From positions 1 to 62,721 of the forward strand of contig NZ_LYCS01000016.1 of the NCBI RefSeq assembly GCF_001659985.1: DNA of 62,721 nucleotides, read 5' to 3'. Shown here piece after piece: positions 35,826 to 44,177 of this stretch. Numbering within the stretch: position 1 is the first letter of the stretch; every line of letters begins with the position of its first letter. The position numbers were made by a program, and so were the translations under genes. The notes beneath the pieces were generated by a model that saw nothing but the letters and a program-made list of their open reading frames with translations, ran no database searches and was not told where the DNA came from. The DNA is from Oceanobacillus sp. Castelsardo. Its GTDB lineage: Bacteria; Bacillota; Bacilli; Bacillales; Amphibacillaceae.

Positions 35826-36719
35826 TTATTTACCAATAAATTGTTGTGTCCAGTAGTTACCATTCTCTACATAACCTACTCCAATGTGAGTAAAGCTCCC
35901 GTTAAGAATGTTAGCACGGTGACCTTCACTATTCATCCAAGCATTTACTACTTCAGCTGGAGTACGTTGACCATAGGCAATGTTTTCACCTGCAGTATTG
36001 TAAGTAATACCAAAGCTCTTCATCATATCAAATGGTGAACCATAAGTTGGGCTATTATGATCAAAGTAATTATTTACTGCCATATCACGGGATTTTTCAC
36101 GTGCTACTTTACTTAATGCTGTATCTACTTTTAATGCTGCTAAACCATATTTCGCTCTTTCTTGGTTTGTTAAAGTAACTACTTCTTGTTCAAATTGGCT
36201 TAATTGATTTCCTTGTTCTTTCGTAGTTTCTTGTTTAGCTGGTTGTTGAACTTCTTTTGATGGTTGTTGCACCTTATTATTAGCTGGTTTTTGAACCTCT
36301 TTTGATGGTTGTTGTACCTTATTATCAACTGGCTTTTGAACTTCTTTTGATGGTTGCTGCACTTTATTATCCGCTGGTTTTTGAACCTCTTTTGACGGTT
36401 GTTGATTTTCTACTTGTACAGGTTGCTTCTCAACTGGTTGCTCCACTTTCTCCGGAACTTGAACTTGTTGTGGTTGTAATTTAATGTTATTCCAATTTAT
36501 ATTATATTGATTAAATACTTTTTGAACTAACTCGTAAATCTTTGCTTGATCTAGATTTTGAGTGTTAAGTTTAACTTGTTCTCCATTAATAGAATAGTAT
36601 ACTTTATATGAAACATTTGCATTAGCGTTTGTATCCGCATGTGCATCTGCTGAATCAAAAGCTCCCCCAAAGATAAATGCAGCCGATAACGCTGTAACAA
36701 TACCTATTTTCTTAAACAT
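35826..36719 (-). CDS. CAP/SCP-domain secreted protein (YkwD-like)
   Basis: A 297-residue exported protein. Signal peptide residues 1-28 (ending ADAHAD). A linker at about 85-165 has four repeats of QQPSKEVQKPADNKV type. The C-terminal CAP domain (about 175-297) has TNQERAKYGLAAL, YFDHNSPTYGSPF, GENIAYGQ and HRANILN. This layout matches YkwD and spore-coat-associated relatives; the Pro/Gln linker would span the wall. AAGGAGAG precedes the ATG. Function unclear. Confidence 0.9.
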   Translation of the reverse strand: MFKKIGIVTALSAAFIFGGAFDSADAHADTNANANVSYKVYYSINGEQVKLNTQNLDQAKIYELVQKVFNQYNINWNNIKLQPQQVQVPEKVEQPVEKQPVQVENQQPSKEVQKPADNKVQQPSKEVQKPVDNKVQQPSKEVQKPANNKVQQPSKEVQQPAKQETTKEQGNQLSQFEQEVVTLTNQERAKYGLAALKVDTALSKVAREKSRDMAVNNYFDHNSPTYGSPFDMMKSFGITYNTAGENIAYGQRTPAEVVNAWMNSEGHRANILNGSFTHIGVGYVENGNYWTQQFIGK

Positions 36720-37173
36720 ATTTATGTTCTCTCCTTTTTGCTTTTTGTCGTTCTCGAAAAGCCACCGTGTGACTTACGAACTCATCATAGCACAAGTTTT
36801 TTGTAATATTTTTGGCTCTCATTTCCAAATGAAAGATTTCAAATAAACTAGATTCATAAAAAAAGAGAAACCCTTGATTTATCTATAAAATTTAGAAACC
36901 CTAGATTTAGAAAAATTGGATGGTCGTACTTATTCCTACAAAATTTTCCATAAAGTTGATATTGACACTTTTTTAAGCAGTACCTATTGTTACAAAATAA
37001 CCTTTTTTGTAAACAAAATGTTACTTGATTTATACCCTATTTCAGATTAATTTTATTAATATGCTTTTCACTATTATATATAGGAAGTTTCTAAAATCTA
37101 TTGAAGGGGAAACTACTCTATAACCCCCATAAAAAAGTAGAATTAGATGAATAACTATATAAAGACTTGGTTT
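36720..37173. other. Divergent promoter region of the CAP-domain gene and mreBH
   Basis: AT-rich, no ORF. A plus-strand promoter candidate is TTGACA (36962-36967), 17 bp, TATTGT (36985-36990). Near 36866 and 36895 there is a direct repeat GAAACCCTNGATTTA. At 37123 an ACCCCCA could belong to a sigma-I promoter, the factor that controls mreBH in B. subtilis, but a convincing -10 is missing. Confidence 0.4.
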
Positions 37174-37285
37174 AGGTGAAGTTTTAACTCCACCTGTAAC
37201 TTAGTCGCCCTTATTTCGAAGCTTGGCGGCACTTATCTCCCGCCTGTAGAAGCGGGTACGCCGCGTAGATAAAGTCTGGACTTCA
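37174..37285 (+). other. Hairpin-rich leader element upstream of mreBH
   Basis: Within 112 bp there are GGTGAAGT/ACTCCACC, GCGGC/GCCGC, CCCGC/GCGGG and CTTATCT/AGATAAAG pairs, and an outer TGAAGT/ACTTCA pair that would close the whole domain just before the Shine-Dalgarno. GC content is far above the flanks. It could be a folded leader or a repeat insertion like others in the window. Confidence 0.45.
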
Positions 37286-37299
37286 TTGGAGGAACTTAT

Positions 37300-38307
37300 A
37301 TGTTTTCAAATGCTGAAATTGGAATTGATTTAGGAACAGCAAACATCCTAATCTATTCAAAATCAAAAGGTATCGTATTAAATGAGCCATCTGTTGTGGC
37401 AATTGACATAAATACAAAACAAGTCGTAGCCGTTGGGGTTGATGCAAAGGAGATGATTGGAAAGACTCCTCAAAATATTGTACCTATTCGCCCCTTAAAA
37501 GATGGTGTTATTGCGGATTATGACGTAACCGCACAAATGTTAAAAGTTCTTTTAAAAAAGGTAAGCAAAAAAGCAGGGATTTCTACAAGAAAGCCTATTG
37601 TTGTCGTCTGCACTCCATCTGGAAGTACTTCTGTTGAAAGACGTGCGATCCACAATGCAGTCACAAGTTATGGAGCGAAAAATGTACATTTAATAGAAGA
37701 ACCGGTTGCTGCAGCAATTGGGGCTGATTTACCTGTAGATGAACCTACTGCAAGTGTTGTTGTTGACATTGGCGGAGGTACAACAGAGGTAGGAATCATT
37801 TCATTCGGTGGAGTAGTTGCATGCAATTCAGTGCGTGTAGCTGGAGACCGATTGGATGAAGAAATCATTCTTCACATTCGCAAACATTACAACATTTTAA
37901 TTGGGGAACGTACTGCAGAAAGTATTAAAATGGAAATTGGCCATGCAGATCCAGATCATAAGGAAGTGGAAATGGAAGTTCGTGGACGTGACATGGTTAC
38001 AGGGCTACCAAAAACCATTACGATTTCATCCAAAGAAATTTACTCCGCTATCAAAGAATCTTTAGAACAAATCCTAGATACCATTCGCGCAACATTAGAA
38101 GATTGCCCTCCAGAACTAAGTGGGGATATCGTAGATCATGGTATTGTTCTAACTGGAGGCGGAGCATTATTAAACGGAATACAAAAATGGTTGTCTACAG
38201 AAATCAATGTTCCTGTCCATATTGCCCCTAGCCCACTAGAATCTGTTGCAATTGGAACAGGCCGTTCTTTACAAATGATTACAAAATTACAAAAGGCTGC
38301 AAAATAA
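37300..38307 (+). CDS. mreBH: Rod-shape actin homologue MreBH
   Basis: A 335-residue bacterial actin with an actin ATPase fold: [15 protein letters not shown] (phosphate 1), [16 protein letters not shown] (phosphate 2) and [12 protein letters not shown] (adenosine). Length and the [12 protein letters not shown] segment match B. subtilis MreBH rather than MreB or Mbl. MreBH guides cell-wall elongation and the hydrolase LytE. TTGGAGG precedes the ATG. No mreC/mreD follows, as expected for the stand-alone mreBH locus. Confidence 0.93.
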   Translation: MFSNAEIGIDLGTANILIYSKSKGIVLNEPSVVAIDINTKQVVAVGVDAKEMIGKTPQNIVPIRPLKDGVIADYDVTAQMLKVLLKKVSKKAGISTRKPIVVVCTPSGSTSVERRAIHNAVTSYGAKNVHLIEEPVAAAIGADLPVDEPTASVVVDIGGGTTEVGIISFGGVVACNSVRVAGDRLDEEIILHIRKHYNILIGERTAESIKMEIGHADPDHKEVEMEVRGRDMVTGLPKTITISSKEIYSAIKESLEQILDTIRATLEDCPPELSGDIVDHGIVLTGGGALLNGIQKWLSTEINVPVHIAPSPLESVAIGTGRSLQMITKLQKAAK

Positions 38308-38329
38308 AGTTGAAACTTCAATCAGTGGG

Positions 38330-38400
38330 GGTTTCGACGCACAGGACATTCTAGTGCCGACGTTGCAATAGGAATTGCGTTATTAGTCGGCCAGCCAGTT
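38330..38400. repeat. Short repeat-like segment after mreBH
   Basis: Reads GCACAGGACATTCTAGTGC, then GACGTTGC and TTATTAGTCGGCC. The same order of motifs appears at 32400-32530. Small hairpins are possible (GCAATAGGAATTGC). It may act as the mreBH 3' end, but no T-run follows. Confidence 0.4.
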
Positions 38401-38495
38401 AATGCGCGATAATCCTTTCCAGTTCATGTATTTTTTAAATGCGTGAACTGTTTTTTCTAAATATAATAATAAATTTAGAAAAAGTATAGAAACCG

Positions 38496-38524
38496 TTTAC
38501 AAATATATTCTTTTACTTTATAAT
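38496..38524 (+). promoter_or_regulatory. Sigma-A promoter of a candidate small RNA
   Basis: TTTACA (38496-38501), 17 bp, TATAAT (38519-38524). It faces a 130-bp stretch with no ORF that ends in a strong terminator. Confidence 0.75.
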
Positions 38525-38530
38525 ATGAAT

Positions 38531-38657
38531 TAATCAACCGTGTTCATACATGGTTAAAACCTACGAATAAGTTACTGCCTAGTCTGTTCACATTCCTTTA
38601 TAGGTCTGTTCCAACAGGTGTAAGCCATTTCAATCTACTTTGGAATGGTCTTTTTTT
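38531..38657 (+). ncRNA. Candidate small regulatory RNA
   Basis: Transcription from the promoter at 38496-38524 would start near 38531 and end at the intrinsic terminator CCATTTCAA/TTGGAATGG (38625-38648) plus seven Ts. The product is about 127 nt. Inner pairing includes ACCTA/TAGGT and a CTGT/ACAG hairpin. There is no ORF beyond six codons and no Shine-Dalgarno. I cannot match it to 6S, RsaE, FsrA or other known RNAs. It lies between mreBH and the lysDH gene tail. Confidence 0.6.
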
Positions 38658-38711
38658 ATATATTATACTAAAAGCTAGACAATAGACTTCTATTTGAAAA
38701 TACATAAGAAA

Positions 38712-38734
38712 AACCTGCCATCCCACAGCAGGTT
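38712..38734 (-). terminator. Terminator downstream of lysDH
   Basis: A 7-bp stem AACCTGC / GCAGGTT followed by TTTTTC on the minus strand. It lies beyond the 21-bp repeats. Confidence 0.75.
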
Positions 38735-38789
38735 CAGTATTTGATCCCTTTATTGGTATTTGAGCTCCAGGTTATCAGGAGTCGGGCTT

Positions 38790-38886
38790 CAGATAGCAGC
38801 ACGCGCTCTTCAGATATCAGCACGCGCTCTCCAGATATCAGCACGCGCCCTCCAGATATCAGCACGCGCTCTTCAGATATCAGCAC
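38790..38886. repeat. Tandem array with exact 21-bp period (5 copies)
   Basis: CAGATA-type units begin at 38790, 38811, 38832, 38853 and 38874, each reading CAGATATCAGCACGCGCTCT with few changes. The core GATATC is palindromic. The last unit contains the lysDH stop codon and final Cys codon. A period divisible by three creates false open frames. Confidence 0.93.
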
Positions 38887-40028
38887 TTTAGCTCTTTTAT
38901 ATTTACTCCTCGCTTTGCCATTTCTTTTATATACGTATCCCCGGGTACTATCTGTTCTGGTGGTAGAACCCCTTTATTTTTGATTGTTCCTTTTCCAATC
39001 ATTTGTGCAACAACAGAGATAGTATTAGCAGTAGCACGAGCCATAGCTGTTACCTGTGTTGCCTTTTCTTTATAGGTCACCATTTCATATTGACGTTTGC
39101 AAAATTGCCCGTCTTTTAAACCTGAAACAATCACCCGAAGTAGTACAACATCATCCTTTTCACCTAATTCCACTATTGGATCTAGTACTTTTAAAAATAC
39201 TTCTCTCGGATTTACCTTCTGTCCATTGACATCTACCTTATATCCTTTCCGCGTTAAATTCAAATCAATCAAAAGTTTAAACTTTTCCGCATGACCTGGA
39301 TAGCGTATCGTTTTATATTCTAATTCTTCTAAGTCAGGAAATGAAGTCGACAAAGTGGACGTTCCACCTGAAGTATGAAAAGCTTCTAAAGGTCCAAATT
39401 TTTCGAAGTGAATTTCTTCTACTTCAGATAGGGAAGGAATCTCTTGTTTCATGCCATTTCGAATAATAAAAGATGGGTCTGTATAATGATCAAAAACACC
39501 TTCCATGGAAAATACATGATTGTATTGAAACGGTGGCTCTGGTCTTAACGGAATTCCACCTACAAAGAGTTTAATTGACCTGACGTTATCTAATTTACTA
39601 GCCCCGTATCCAGATAAAATATTGATCATGCCAGGGGCAACCCCCAGGTCTGGAATTATCGTAACTCTAGCTTTTTTAGCTTCCTTATCTAACTCTAATA
39701 CTTTATCTGTTATATGACCGATGTGCCCTCCTAAATCAACCGAGCTTACCCCTACTTTAATAGCGGTCTTTGCAACCGTTTCATTAAATGAGTAAAATAA
39801 TGCATTAATAATTACATCAAATCGTCTCATAAAATTCTCTAATTCTTTAAGATTATTCGCGTCTACTTGATGGGCAGTTAGTTTATCGGATTGAAGTTGC
39901 TCACATACCTTCTTAGCACGGTGTAAATCCACATCAGCTAAACCAACAGCAGTAACATCAATACTCGCTACTAAATCTCTTGTCGCTTCTTTACCCATTA
40001 AACCAGAACCCAATACACCAACTTTCAT
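38880..40028 (-). CDS. L-lysine 6-dehydrogenase (saccharopine dehydrogenase family)
   Basis: A 382-residue NAD-dependent enzyme resembling Geobacillus LysDH, which oxidises L-lysine to 2-aminoadipate 6-semialdehyde (cyclising to piperideine-6-carboxylate). The Rossmann motif is VLGSGLMG at residues 5-12. [25 protein letters not shown] and [18 protein letters not shown] are typical of the family. GGAGG precedes ATG 40028. The aldehyde dehydrogenase gene lies just upstream, the logical next enzyme. The 3' end runs into the 21-bp repeat array. Confidence 0.86.
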   Translation of the reverse strand: MKVGVLGSGLMGKEATRDLVASIDVTAVGLADVDLHRAKKVCEQLQSDKLTAHQVDANNLKELENFMRRFDVIINALFYSFNETVAKTAIKVGVSSVDLGGHIGHITDKVLELDKEAKKARVTIIPDLGVAPGMINILSGYGASKLDNVRSIKLFVGGIPLRPEPPFQYNHVFSMEGVFDHYTDPSFIIRNGMKQEIPSLSEVEEIHFEKFGPLEAFHTSGGTSTLSTSFPDLEELEYKTIRYPGHAEKFKLLIDLNLTRKGYKVDVNGQKVNPREVFLKVLDPIVELGEKDDVVLLRVIVSGLKDGQFCKRQYEMVTYKEKATQVTAMARATANTISVVAQMIGKGTIKNKGVLPPEQIVPGDTYIKEMAKRGVNIKELKC

Positions 40029-40084
40029 ATGATTACCTCCAGTATCTAAGAGTGTTGTTCAACATCATTGGCAGGTAACCCCCC

Positions 40085-40172
40085 TGGGGCTCCGATTACT
40101 CACCCCACCGTAAAGATTTGCATAAGTCCAACTAAGACATTCGAAAGGCAAGTGAATGACAAATTTTCTAAG
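40085..40172 (+). repeat. Dispersed ~90-bp element, copy C
   Basis: GGGGCTCCGATTACTCACC, then CCGTAAAGATTTGCATAAGT and AATTTTCTAAG at the end. It sits between the lysDH and aldehyde dehydrogenase genes and is inverted relative to copy D on the other side of the latter. Confidence 0.82.
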
Positions 40173-40180
40173 TGTCCTCA

Positions 40181-41674
40181 TTAGTCTACGTCAATTTGTG
40201 CACGTTGTAATTTACCACTATAATCAACATAAACTGCCTTCCACTCTGTAAATACATCCAATGCCTGCACACCAGAATCTCGATGTCCATTTCCCGTTCC
40301 TTTTGTCCCACCGAATGGTAAATGAATTTCTGCTCCAGTTGTTCCTGCATTCACGTACACGATACCTGTATCTAAATCACGTTGAGCTTGGAACACACGA
40401 TTTACATCTTGAGTAAAAATAGAACTTGATAGACCAAATGACACCCCGTTATTTACCTCAATCGCTTCTTCTAGACTCTGGACAGCAATTAACGAAACAA
40501 CTGGACCGAAGATTTCTTCCTGCGCTATTCTCATATCCGCCCTAGCATCTGTAAACAATGTAGGTGCAAAGAAATATCCTCCTTTAAATCCAGAGCCGCT
40601 TAATTCGTATCCACCTTCCACTAATTTAGCACCTTCATTTTTGCCGATTTCGATATAATCTTTAATTTTATTGATACCTGCTTGATTTATAATAGGTCCA
40701 ACTCTCACATTCTCGTCTAACCCGTTTCCAATTGTTAAATCTTTCATCTTCCTTAATAATCTTTTCTCTAGCTTTTCTTTCACTGCCTCGTGTACGATAA
40801 CCCGACTGCAAGCCGTACAGCGCTGTCCACTTGTTCCATAGGCACTCCAAACTATTCCTTCTACCGCTAAATCAAGATCCGCATCTTCCATAACGATTAC
40901 CGCATTTTTCCCACCCATCTCGAGTGAAACCTTTTTTAGTTGCCTACCACAATCGGCCGCTATATTTCTTCCAACATCATTAGACCCTGTAAACGATATA
41001 ACTCGGATATCTTCATGATGGACCATTGCATTTCCAACAGTCTTTCCACTCCCAAATACAACATTTATTACTCCTTTTGGTAGGCCTGCTTCTTCAAATA
41101 TTTTGGCAAGTTCATAAGCCATAATTGGCGTTTCCGTGGCAGGCTTCCAAACTACTGCATTTCCAGCCACAATTGCCGGGAATGACTTCCATGTTGCGAT
41201 TGCTATTGGAAAATTCCAAGGTGTAATAATCCCCACTACTCCAACTGGAACTCGCTGACTCATGGCAAACTTATTTTTCAGTTCAGCTGGTGTTGTTTGT
41301 CCGAACATTCTTCTACCTTCCCCTGCCATGTAAAAAGCCATATCGATACCTTCTTGTACCTCTCCTCTCGCTTCTTCAATCACTTTTCCGTTTTCCATCG
41401 TTAGAAGCTTGGATATATGTTCTTTTCTTTCTTTTAATAAATAACCAACCCGATATAAAATCTCTGCACGTTGTGGTGCTGGCACAAGCGCCCATTCTTT
41501 TTGGGCATTCTTTGCTGCTAAAACCGCCTCATCTACCGAATGCTGATTGGATAATGGAACTTGAACAATTTCTTTTCCATTCGCTGGATTAATAACAGCG
41601 GTTGTTTCAGCCGCTTCCACCCATTTTCCGTTAATGTAGTTCTTTAATTTATCCGTGTCCAATAAAACTGACAT
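40181..41674 (-). CDS. NAD-dependent aldehyde dehydrogenase
   Basis: A 497-residue ALDH superfamily enzyme. The cofactor motif TPWNFPIAIATWK is near residue 153, the general base Glu is in LEMGGKNAV, and the catalytic Cys is in GQRCTACSR. Next to lysine 6-dehydrogenase, the likely substrate is 2-aminoadipate 6-semialdehyde, giving 2-aminoadipate; that is inferred from context only. AAGGGGA precedes the ATG. Inverted copies of the dispersed element stand close to both ends of the gene. Confidence 0.9.
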   Translation of the reverse strand: MSVLLDTDKLKNYINGKWVEAAETTAVINPANGKEIVQVPLSNQHSVDEAVLAAKNAQKEWALVPAPQRAEILYRVGYLLKERKEHISKLLTMENGKVIEEARGEVQEGIDMAFYMAGEGRRMFGQTTPAELKNKFAMSQRVPVGVVGIITPWNFPIAIATWKSFPAIVAGNAVVWKPATETPIMAYELAKIFEEAGLPKGVINVVFGSGKTVGNAMVHHEDIRVISFTGSNDVGRNIAADCGRQLKKVSLEMGGKNAVIVMEDADLDLAVEGIVWSAYGTSGQRCTACSRVIVHEAVKEKLEKRLLRKMKDLTIGNGLDENVRVGPIINQAGINKIKDYIEIGKNEGAKLVEGGYELSGSGFKGGYFFAPTLFTDARADMRIAQEEIFGPVVSLIAVQSLEEAIEVNNGVSFGLSSSIFTQDVNRVFQAQRDLDTGIVYVNAGTTGAEIHLPFGGTKGTGNGHRDSGVQALDVFTEWKAVYVDYSGKLQRAQIDVD

Positions 41675-41837
41675 ACAAGCATCCCCTTTCCTTTTTAAGA
41701 GACCTTATACTACTTCCAAATCCACCTGATACTATATTTTATTAAAAAAGCAATTGTTTAAGAACATCCCATGTAAACTCATTTGTTCACCTTAATACGC
41801 TTATGTTATACTTATAGAATTGTTAAGCTGAGATCTA

Positions 41838-41927
41838 TTAGAAAACTGGTATTCACCAAGCCGTTGGGCGGATGCCTTAGTTGCATTTATGCAAATATTT
41901 ACGGTGGGTGAGTAATCGGAGCCCCGG
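41838..41927 (-). repeat. Dispersed ~90-bp element, copy D (inverted)
   Basis: Reverse complement of copy C over nearly its full length: GGGGCTCCGATTACTCACC and TTTGCATAAATGCAACTAAG on the minus strand. It lies in the probable 5' leader of the NSS transporter gene. The rest of the 300-bp gap (41675-41975) must hold the promoters of both flanking genes; a weak TTGTTC-N18-TATACT stands before copy D on the plus strand. Confidence 0.82.
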
Positions 41928-41975
41928 AAGAAAGTTTTAAACTTTCCTATTTGCCAAAAGAGAGGAAATAATTTA

Positions 41976-43313
41976 ATGCAGAAAAAACAACAATGGACTT
42001 CACGTATAGGATTTATCCTTTCATCCGCTGGTGCTGCCATAGGATTAGGAGCGATATGGAAATTCCCATATATGACTGGGATGAATGGTGGAGGAGCATT
42101 TTTCCTATTATTTATCGCATTCACCATCATTATTGGATTACCTATTTTAATTGCAGAATTCATTATTGGTAGAGGTGCTGGTACAGAAGCTGTTCGTGCC
42201 TATAAAAAGCTTTCTCCAAAAGGGATTTCTAAATATATTGGGCATTGGGGAGTCGTTGGAGCCTTTTTGCTTATGTCATTTTATTGTGTCGTTGGTGGAT
42301 GGGTTCTCATTTATAGTATTTTATCTATTCCCGGACTTATTGTTCAAGAAGGCGCTAATTACAATGAACTTTTCGCCCAAATCACTAGCACTCCATGGAT
42401 TACCATCTTAGGTTTCGCGCTATTTCTTCTTATTAATATGATGGTTGTTTCTTTCGGAATTCAAGATGGGATTGAAAAAGCTAGTAAAATCTTAATGCCA
42501 TTATTATTTATCTTTTTTATCATATTAGTTATTCGTGCAATCACGTTCGAAGGAGCTATGGAAGGTATCCGCTTCTTCCTTGAACCTGATTTTTCAAAAT
42601 TAAATCAAGAAAACATTTTATATGCATTAGGACAGTCATTCTTTTCCTTAGCAGTTGGGATTTCTGTTATGGTTACGTATAGTTCTTATTTAGGAAAAGA
42701 TGTAAGTTTACCAGTATCAGCTGGTTCTGTTTCTATTATGAATATATTCGTTTCCCTTTTTGCTGGGTTGGCTATCTTTCCTGTTGTTTTTGCATTTGGC
42801 TTAGAGCCTGCTGAAGGACCAGGTTTATTATTTATCGTATTACCCGAAGCATTTAGCAACATGCCATTTGGCGAAGTGTTCTTGAGTTTGTTTTTGTGGC
42901 TATTTTTATTTGCGGTCTTAACATCTTCCTTTAGTATGCTTGAAATTGTAACAGCAGCATTTACAAATAAAAATCGTTCACGAAGAAAAGTGGCAAGTAT
43001 TACAACTCTTTTAGTATTCATCGCCGGTATTCCAGCTGCACTTTCAGCTAGTGTACTTAGTGAATTTACGATTTTCGGTTTGACTGTATTTGATGCTACA
43101 GACTTCCTCGTAAGTAATATTATGCTACCGGGTGGGTGTTTGTTCATAGCATTATTTATCGGTTATAAAATGGATCGAACTTTAGTGCAAAAGGAATTCT
43201 TAGCTGGGGGTCAATTTGGAATCAATACATATCGCATATGGTTTCAACTTATTCGCTGGCTAGTTCCAATTACGATTATTATTGTCTTTTTAACAACATT
43301 AGGTATCATATAA
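41976..43313 (+). CDS. Sodium-dependent amino-acid transporter (NSS/SNF family)
   Basis: A 445-residue symporter with about 11 helices, of the bacterial LeuT/YocR type. The helix-1 signature SSAGAAIGLGAIWKFPYMTG, which forms the Na+ and substrate sites, is complete, and helix 6 contains ALGQSFFSLAVGI. It is divergent from the lysine-degradation genes, so an amino acid linked to that pathway is a possible substrate, but this is only inferred. AGAGAGGAAA precedes ATG 41976. Confidence 0.9.
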   Translation: MQKKQQWTSRIGFILSSAGAAIGLGAIWKFPYMTGMNGGGAFFLLFIAFTIIIGLPILIAEFIIGRGAGTEAVRAYKKLSPKGISKYIGHWGVVGAFLLMSFYCVVGGWVLIYSILSIPGLIVQEGANYNELFAQITSTPWITILGFALFLLINMMVVSFGIQDGIEKASKILMPLLFIFFIILVIRAITFEGAMEGIRFFLEPDFSKLNQENILYALGQSFFSLAVGISVMVTYSSYLGKDVSLPVSAGSVSIMNIFVSLFAGLAIFPVVFAFGLEPAEGPGLLFIVLPEAFSNMPFGEVFLSLFLWLFLFAVLTSSFSMLEIVTAAFTNKNRSRRKVASITTLLVFIAGIPAALSASVLSEFTIFGLTVFDATDFLVSNIMLPGGCLFIALFIGYKMDRTLVQKEFLAGGQFGINTYRIWFQLIRWLVPITIIIVFLTTLGII

Positions 43314-43346
43314 AACAAGGCTCTGGAACACCCAGAGCCTTGTTTT
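43312..43346. terminator. Bidirectional terminator between NSS gene and scdA
   Basis: A 15-bp stem (AAAACAAGGCTCTGG with its complement) and 5-nt loop. Confidence 0.93.
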
Positions 43347-43364
43347 ATAATTTATAGTATGAAA

Positions 43365-44054
43365 CTACAGACGAGCAAATAATATATTATTTTCTAAATG
43401 AATATGTTGGAATGTATCTTCTTCTAATTCTGCTAAGCGAGCATATGTGATTTGATAAGAACCACATGCATTTGCTGGCGGTAAAAAGTCACCAGTAATC
43501 GTTCTCATCTCTTTTAGTAGATCCCCTACAGCATTATGTTCGTCTTCTAATCCACCATTAGCTACACGAATTTTTTCAAGTAATTCTTCACTTGGATTAA
43601 CGTCATATTCCTTAATAAGCGGAAACACTTCATTATTTTCTTTAATTGTATGTTCTTCCATTTCTAATTTAAATTCATTATATAGCCTATACAACTCTTT
43701 TAGTTCTGGATGACTCGCACCATGTCTTGAATAAACTTTTGTAACAAATTGGCCAAGTGCAGGCAATTCTTCCATTAAATAAGCGTGATGTTTATGGGTA
43801 ATGTGATCAACCAGCTCAGAAAGTGATTTGGCATCCCAGTCTATTAAATCATGGTCCTCCTTACTCCATTCTTCATAAGTTGTATTTAGCTTATCCAAGA
43901 TAAGCTCACTATCCAAATTTTTTTCTGTAAAACTCTCTTCTAATGGGCGATTCCCGCCACAACAGAAATCAATTTTATATTCTTTAAATAAATCACTTGC
44001 CTTTGGAAAAACCTTCACAATATTTGCTGGTGTATGTTCAACGGTAAATTTCAT
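43365..44054 (-). CDS. scdA: Di-iron iron-sulfur cluster repair protein (ScdA/YtfE/RIC)
   Basis: A 229-residue protein that repairs Fe-S clusters damaged by nitric oxide or oxidants. The N-terminal DUF542 segment has the double Cys of KIDFCCGGNRPL (about residue 30). The hemerythrin-like domain follows with ligands in HITHKHHAYL, KLEMEEHTIKENNEVFP, LEDEHNAVG and FQHIHLENN. ATG 44054 (MKFTVEH) follows GGGGG. Its control is unknown; no clear Fur or ResD box was seen. Confidence 0.93.
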   Translation of the reverse strand: MKFTVEHTPANIVKVFPKASDLFKEYKIDFCCGGNRPLEESFTEKNLDSELILDKLNTTYEEWSKEDHDLIDWDAKSLSELVDHITHKHHAYLMEELPALGQFVTKVYSRHGASHPELKELYRLYNEFKLEMEEHTIKENNEVFPLIKEYDVNPSEELLEKIRVANGGLEDEHNAVGDLLKEMRTITGDFLPPANACGSYQITYARLAELEEDTFQHIHLENNILFARL

Positions 44055-44145
44055 TTTGACTACCCCCATTTTTTATTATCTAGACCCATTCTAAATGAAA
44101 TCCACCAACGATTCTGTGATACATATCACTAATTTAAACAAAATT

Positions 44146-44171
44146 AAAAGCACCCATTGAAAAATGGATGC
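44146..44171 (-). terminator. Terminator after the 222-residue unknown gene
   Basis: The stem GCACCCATT / AATGGATGC with one wobble, followed on the minus strand by TTTTAATTTT. Confidence 0.72.
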
Positions 44172-44177
44172 CACCCT

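Noticed and set aside
36302..36484. Valine-rich plus-strand ORF
   Set aside because: Antisense shadow of the repeated Pro/Gln/Lys linker in the CAP-domain gene.
38741..38983. 80-codon ORF with PDISTRS-type repeats
   Set aside because: Created by the 21-bp tandem repeat, whose period is a multiple of three, and overlaps lysDH antisense.
41801..42163. 120-codon minus-strand ORF upstream of the NSS gene
   Set aside because: Covers the dispersed repeat and antisense of the NSS N-terminus; no ribosome site.
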